Shown here piece by piece: positions 61,553 to 64,000 of a DNA stretch of 64,000 bases. Origin of the DNA: Arcuatula senhousia. Its lineage: Eukaryota; Mollusca; Bivalvia; Mytilida; Mytilidae. A program made the position numbers and the translations under genes. A model generated the notes under the pieces. That model ran no database searches and was not told the DNA's origin. It saw only the letters and a list, made by a program, of their open reading frames with translations. The DNA lies in NCBI GenBank assembly GCA_963971305.1, contig OZ020317.1:17440001-17504000 (forward strand). Direction: 5' to 3'. Every line of letters starts with the position of its first letter. Position 1 is the first letter of the stretch.

Positions 61553-62813
61553 ATGCCCTAAAAATGTGGAATTATCTAAGCCATTCCAGCATGTCTAGGT
61601 CAGGTTTGATGTTTTACTTGGTTTGGCCTGATAGTCTTGTTTCTCTAAGCCATTCCAGCATGTCTAGATCAGGGTTAATGTTTGTTGATATAGTTATCCA
61701 ATACCAAAATGTCTATCAACTTACATGATTTCAAGATATCACATTTTTCTGGTTTTAGTTTTAAACTATTCTTTGCAAAACTAATTCAAGTCTTGATATA
61801 TGTTCAGTAAAAGTTTTACTGAACACAATAATATCATCCAAATAAATCAGGCATATTTGCTACTGAAGTCCTTGAAGGACAAGTTCCATCAATCGCTGAC
61901 AAGTCGCGGGCCCATTACAGACACCGAAAGGCATAGTTTTAAACTCGTACAGGTCTTATTTGGTACAGAAAGCAGTGACAGGAATGTGTTCTGGCTTTAC
62001 CGGAATTTGATGATAACCACTAGTTAGATCAAAAGTGGAGAAATATTTTGCCCCAGAAACTGCATCAAGACAGTCCTCATTTCGAGGCAAAGGATAAGCA
62101 TCTGGAACAGTTACTGCATTAAGCCTACGGTAGTCTACACATGGCCTAATTTTGCCATTTTTCTTTCGTACTAATTGGAGAGGGCTTCCCCAAGGTGAAG
62201 TTGACTTTTGAATAATACCCTGCTCTAACATTTGTTCTACTGCTTTTCGTTCCTCGTCTACTAAAGCTATTGGAACCCTTCTATGAGGTTGTTTAATGGG
62301 TTTTGAGTCTCCGGTATCAATTACATGTTCAATCATGTGTGTGAGTCCAATGTCGGTGTCCGTTCTGGAAAATGCTTTCTCATACTTGTTTAACAAATCA
62401 GCTACCAAATTCTTCTCATGATCGCTCCGGTCAGTCACAGTGTTTTCATACAATTTTCTCAAATGACTTGGAATGTCCAATGGACTACCGGTACCTGGTG
62501 TAACCCCTTTCTTGGCCTCTCCAATGTTTCTGATAGCTTCTTTGGCTTCTGTTTTGCTTGCTTCTGTCAACCTAATTCGTCGGACACACTCAGTATTCTT
62601 GCTTTCTAGTTGATCATCTGTCTTAAATAAGTCAATAGGTTCCTCATTGACTTCTTCTGCTGTTCCTATTACAGTATTTTGACTTAATTTGACCTCATGT
62701 GCAAAAGGATTCATTAATCTTATCTTATTAGTAACCTCTTTACTAATATCCACAAGACATGCAGCCATCGTTAATGGACTTGTCTCAGTAAAATGAGCAC
62801 TGGGCTCAATCAA
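61553..62813 (-). pseudogene. Ty3/Gypsy reverse transcriptase, decayed
   Basis: The frame from 62813 to 61956 holds the protease-RT linker and the first RT blocks (WGSPLQLVRKKNGKIRPCVDYR, with catalytic block A FDLTSGYHQI). An in-frame stop follows AFCTK, then KTMPFGVCNGP, a second stop, and the catalytic YLDD at 61833-61844 in the same frame. Beyond this the palm/thumb region is scrambled and contains a ~70-bp tandem duplication (61577-61700). The catalytic residues are kept but at least two stops and one frame shift disable it. Confidence 0.9.
61577..61700. repeat. ~70-bp tandem duplication in the Gypsy RT
   Basis: TAAGCCATTCCAGCATGTCT occurs at 61577 and again at 61647, followed in both copies by AG(G/A)TCAGG and a TTGATGTTT- or TTAATGTTT-like end. 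Confidence 0.85.
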
Positions 62814-62929
62814 ATAATCTTGGTGACTGTCACCTCTATCCGTTTAAAAACGATCAACATAAACATCTATTATATATTCACCTAAAGGAGGTATTACGTT
62901 GTCACCAGCACATCTGACTTTTCTTATTT

Positions 62930-63340
62930 TCTCTGACCCCCCACCTTGATACAAGGTATGTTTATCCCATTTAATAGAATTATCCCTTTTGATAGCTGGA
63001 TATCAGCTGGACCAGTTTCATCCCCCATCAAAATGTGTAAACCAAGTAGCACTTCGTCTTCTATGTCGGCTACTACTAGTTCTTTCTTTAAAACCAGTTT
63101 ACCCAGTGTTACACAAAAGACTGCCTTGCCAATCTCGTTTAGAGGTTTCCCATCTGCTCCCGTCAGTGAACAGGAGGGTTTTACTCTTAGGAATTTGCTT
63201 ATAAGCCGTAGTGGAAATGCCAGTTTTCATTGCTCCTGTGTCCACTGTAAATAAAACATCTCTGCCTTGAACTTCTCCTTTGATGTAAATTCCATCACAC
63301 CTAGAGACTTGTCGGCCTATAACATGCTTGGGGCCTGGCT
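62930..63340 (-). pseudogene. Ty3/Gypsy aspartic protease, decayed
   Basis: The frame reads GIYIKGEVQGRDVLFTVDTGA; the active-site VDTG is at 63234-63245. Frame shifts near 63170 and 63110 and a poly-G/C region near 62940 break it before the flap-distal part (VLLGLHILMG-like, near 63030). It lies directly upstream of the RT linker. Confidence 0.8.
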
Positions 63341-63779
63341 GAATTGTACTTATATCTGGATCTACTACTGGAGATCCCTGTCATTTTTCAACGTCACTAC
63401 TAGAAGTGTTATAATGAGGTCTATCGCCACTACACAAGGGCGAATTCTCTGCCATTAAAACATTTTCATTATCACATCATCACTATCCAAGGATGAATTC
63501 TCTACCTCCTTACAAAAACAAATATTTGAAGGACTATTACCTCTAAATACTCAACCTTCCTACTATTTGTACTAACTGAGGGACTACCGTATTACCAATG
63601 CCAATGGCCAAAGGTAAATTATCAACCCCCCTCTCAGAAACAATTTCATTAACTACTAAACTGTCATTTTCACAATGCAAATTTTGACCTTTAAAAACTT
63701 CAAAAGCAGAATGGGTCACCTCGCGGTCATCAGAGATGGCCCTTAATGGTTAAAATGATGATTAATCTGGTTTGCCCCC
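63341..63779 (-). pseudogene. Decayed gag-pol junction of the Gypsy element
   Basis: About 440 bp between the zinc knuckle and the protease. Stops are present in all frames and no domain is recognisable, apart from DPDISTIQPGPKHV leading into the protease at about 63310-63360. Confidence 0.55.
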
Positions 63780-64000
63780 CTTGAAGGAAATGGACCTATG
63801 TCGCCTGTATTTGAATAATTCCTATTACCGGTAACTCTCTTTGGGTTTGAGAAACAATTTCTGGCAAAATGACCTGGTTTACCACAGTGAAAACAAAGAG
63901 CACTGTGAATGTTACCCTTTTTGACATTTTGATGAGACTATTCTGTTCTAGAGTTAAGGTGGGAGGTTTGTGGGTGGTGAAGTTTCTTTTCTTCAAACAT
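63780..64000 (-). pseudogene. Ty3/Gypsy gag nucleocapsid zinc knuckle (cut by window end)
   Basis: A single retroviral-type knuckle, CFHCGKPGHFARNC (Cys-x2-Cys-x4-His-x4-Cys), is encoded at 63854-63895. The frame stays open to about 63751, then meets stops. The rest of gag and the 5' LTR lie beyond the window. Confidence 0.85.

Overview
The window is metazoan repeat-rich DNA with no intact host gene. It is AT-rich, has no operons or ribosome sites, and carries only animal transposon families: BEL/Pao and Ty3/Gypsy LTR elements, two non-LTR LINEs, a hAT of the ZMYM/DUF4371 type, and a Polinton-type protein-primed DNA polymerase. Several short non-coding repeats (a CGTCCGTC-type repeat, a GACGCGCGTTTCGTCTA-type repeat and ~169-bp cores) resemble, from memory, sequences common in bivalve molluscs. 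A mussel-like bivalve is the best guess, but it is an inference.

Region 1 (1-29714) is a tandem array of a composite macrosatellite with a period near 5.57 kb, six copies (U1-U6). In order, each full unit holds the right part of a ~580-bp foldback element, an unrecognised ~0.9-kb stretch, a CGTCCGTC-type repeat with an internal duplication, a broken LINE reverse transcriptase, another unrecognised ~0.8-kb stretch, and the 3' end of a BEL/Pao pol (integrase plus DUF5641). U2 is truncated and followed by an 823-bp unrelated filler, U3 lacks its first ~390 bp, and U6 stops where the BEL segment would begin. Variants are shared between units in conflicting patterns, which points to unequal exchange or gene conversion.

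Region 2 (29715-51482) begins with three ~169-bp repeats. It then passes into a 171-bp satellite, which is nested in a higher-order repeat of 4536-4537 bp. Each higher-order unit is an A block (LINE fragment split by a CCTGACAG-rich foldback element), about 10.7 satellite monomers, and a B block (hAT transposase remnant). There are three full copies and a partial fourth. The fourth runs into ~4.7 kb of satellite that contains a second, eight-monomer repeat of 1356 bp.

Region 3 (51483-54600) is a decayed Polinton-type PolB with recognisable exonuclease, zinc-finger, endonuclease-VII-like and polymerase motifs, several frameshifts, a 78-bp internal duplication and a large deletion. Region 4 (54600-57540) has no recognisable gene; a 20-21-bp AT-rich minisatellite lies at 56950-57370.

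Region 5 (57583-64000) is read on the minus strand. It holds a decayed Ty3/Gypsy element in the order gag zinc knuckle, protease, RT, RNase H, integrase. Downstream of it lies a broken zinc-finger/coiled-coil reading frame of unknown function. The main interest of the window is structural: two neighbouring composite arrays have been tandemly amplified from transposon debris, with clear traces of microhomology joins and monomer-scale exchange.
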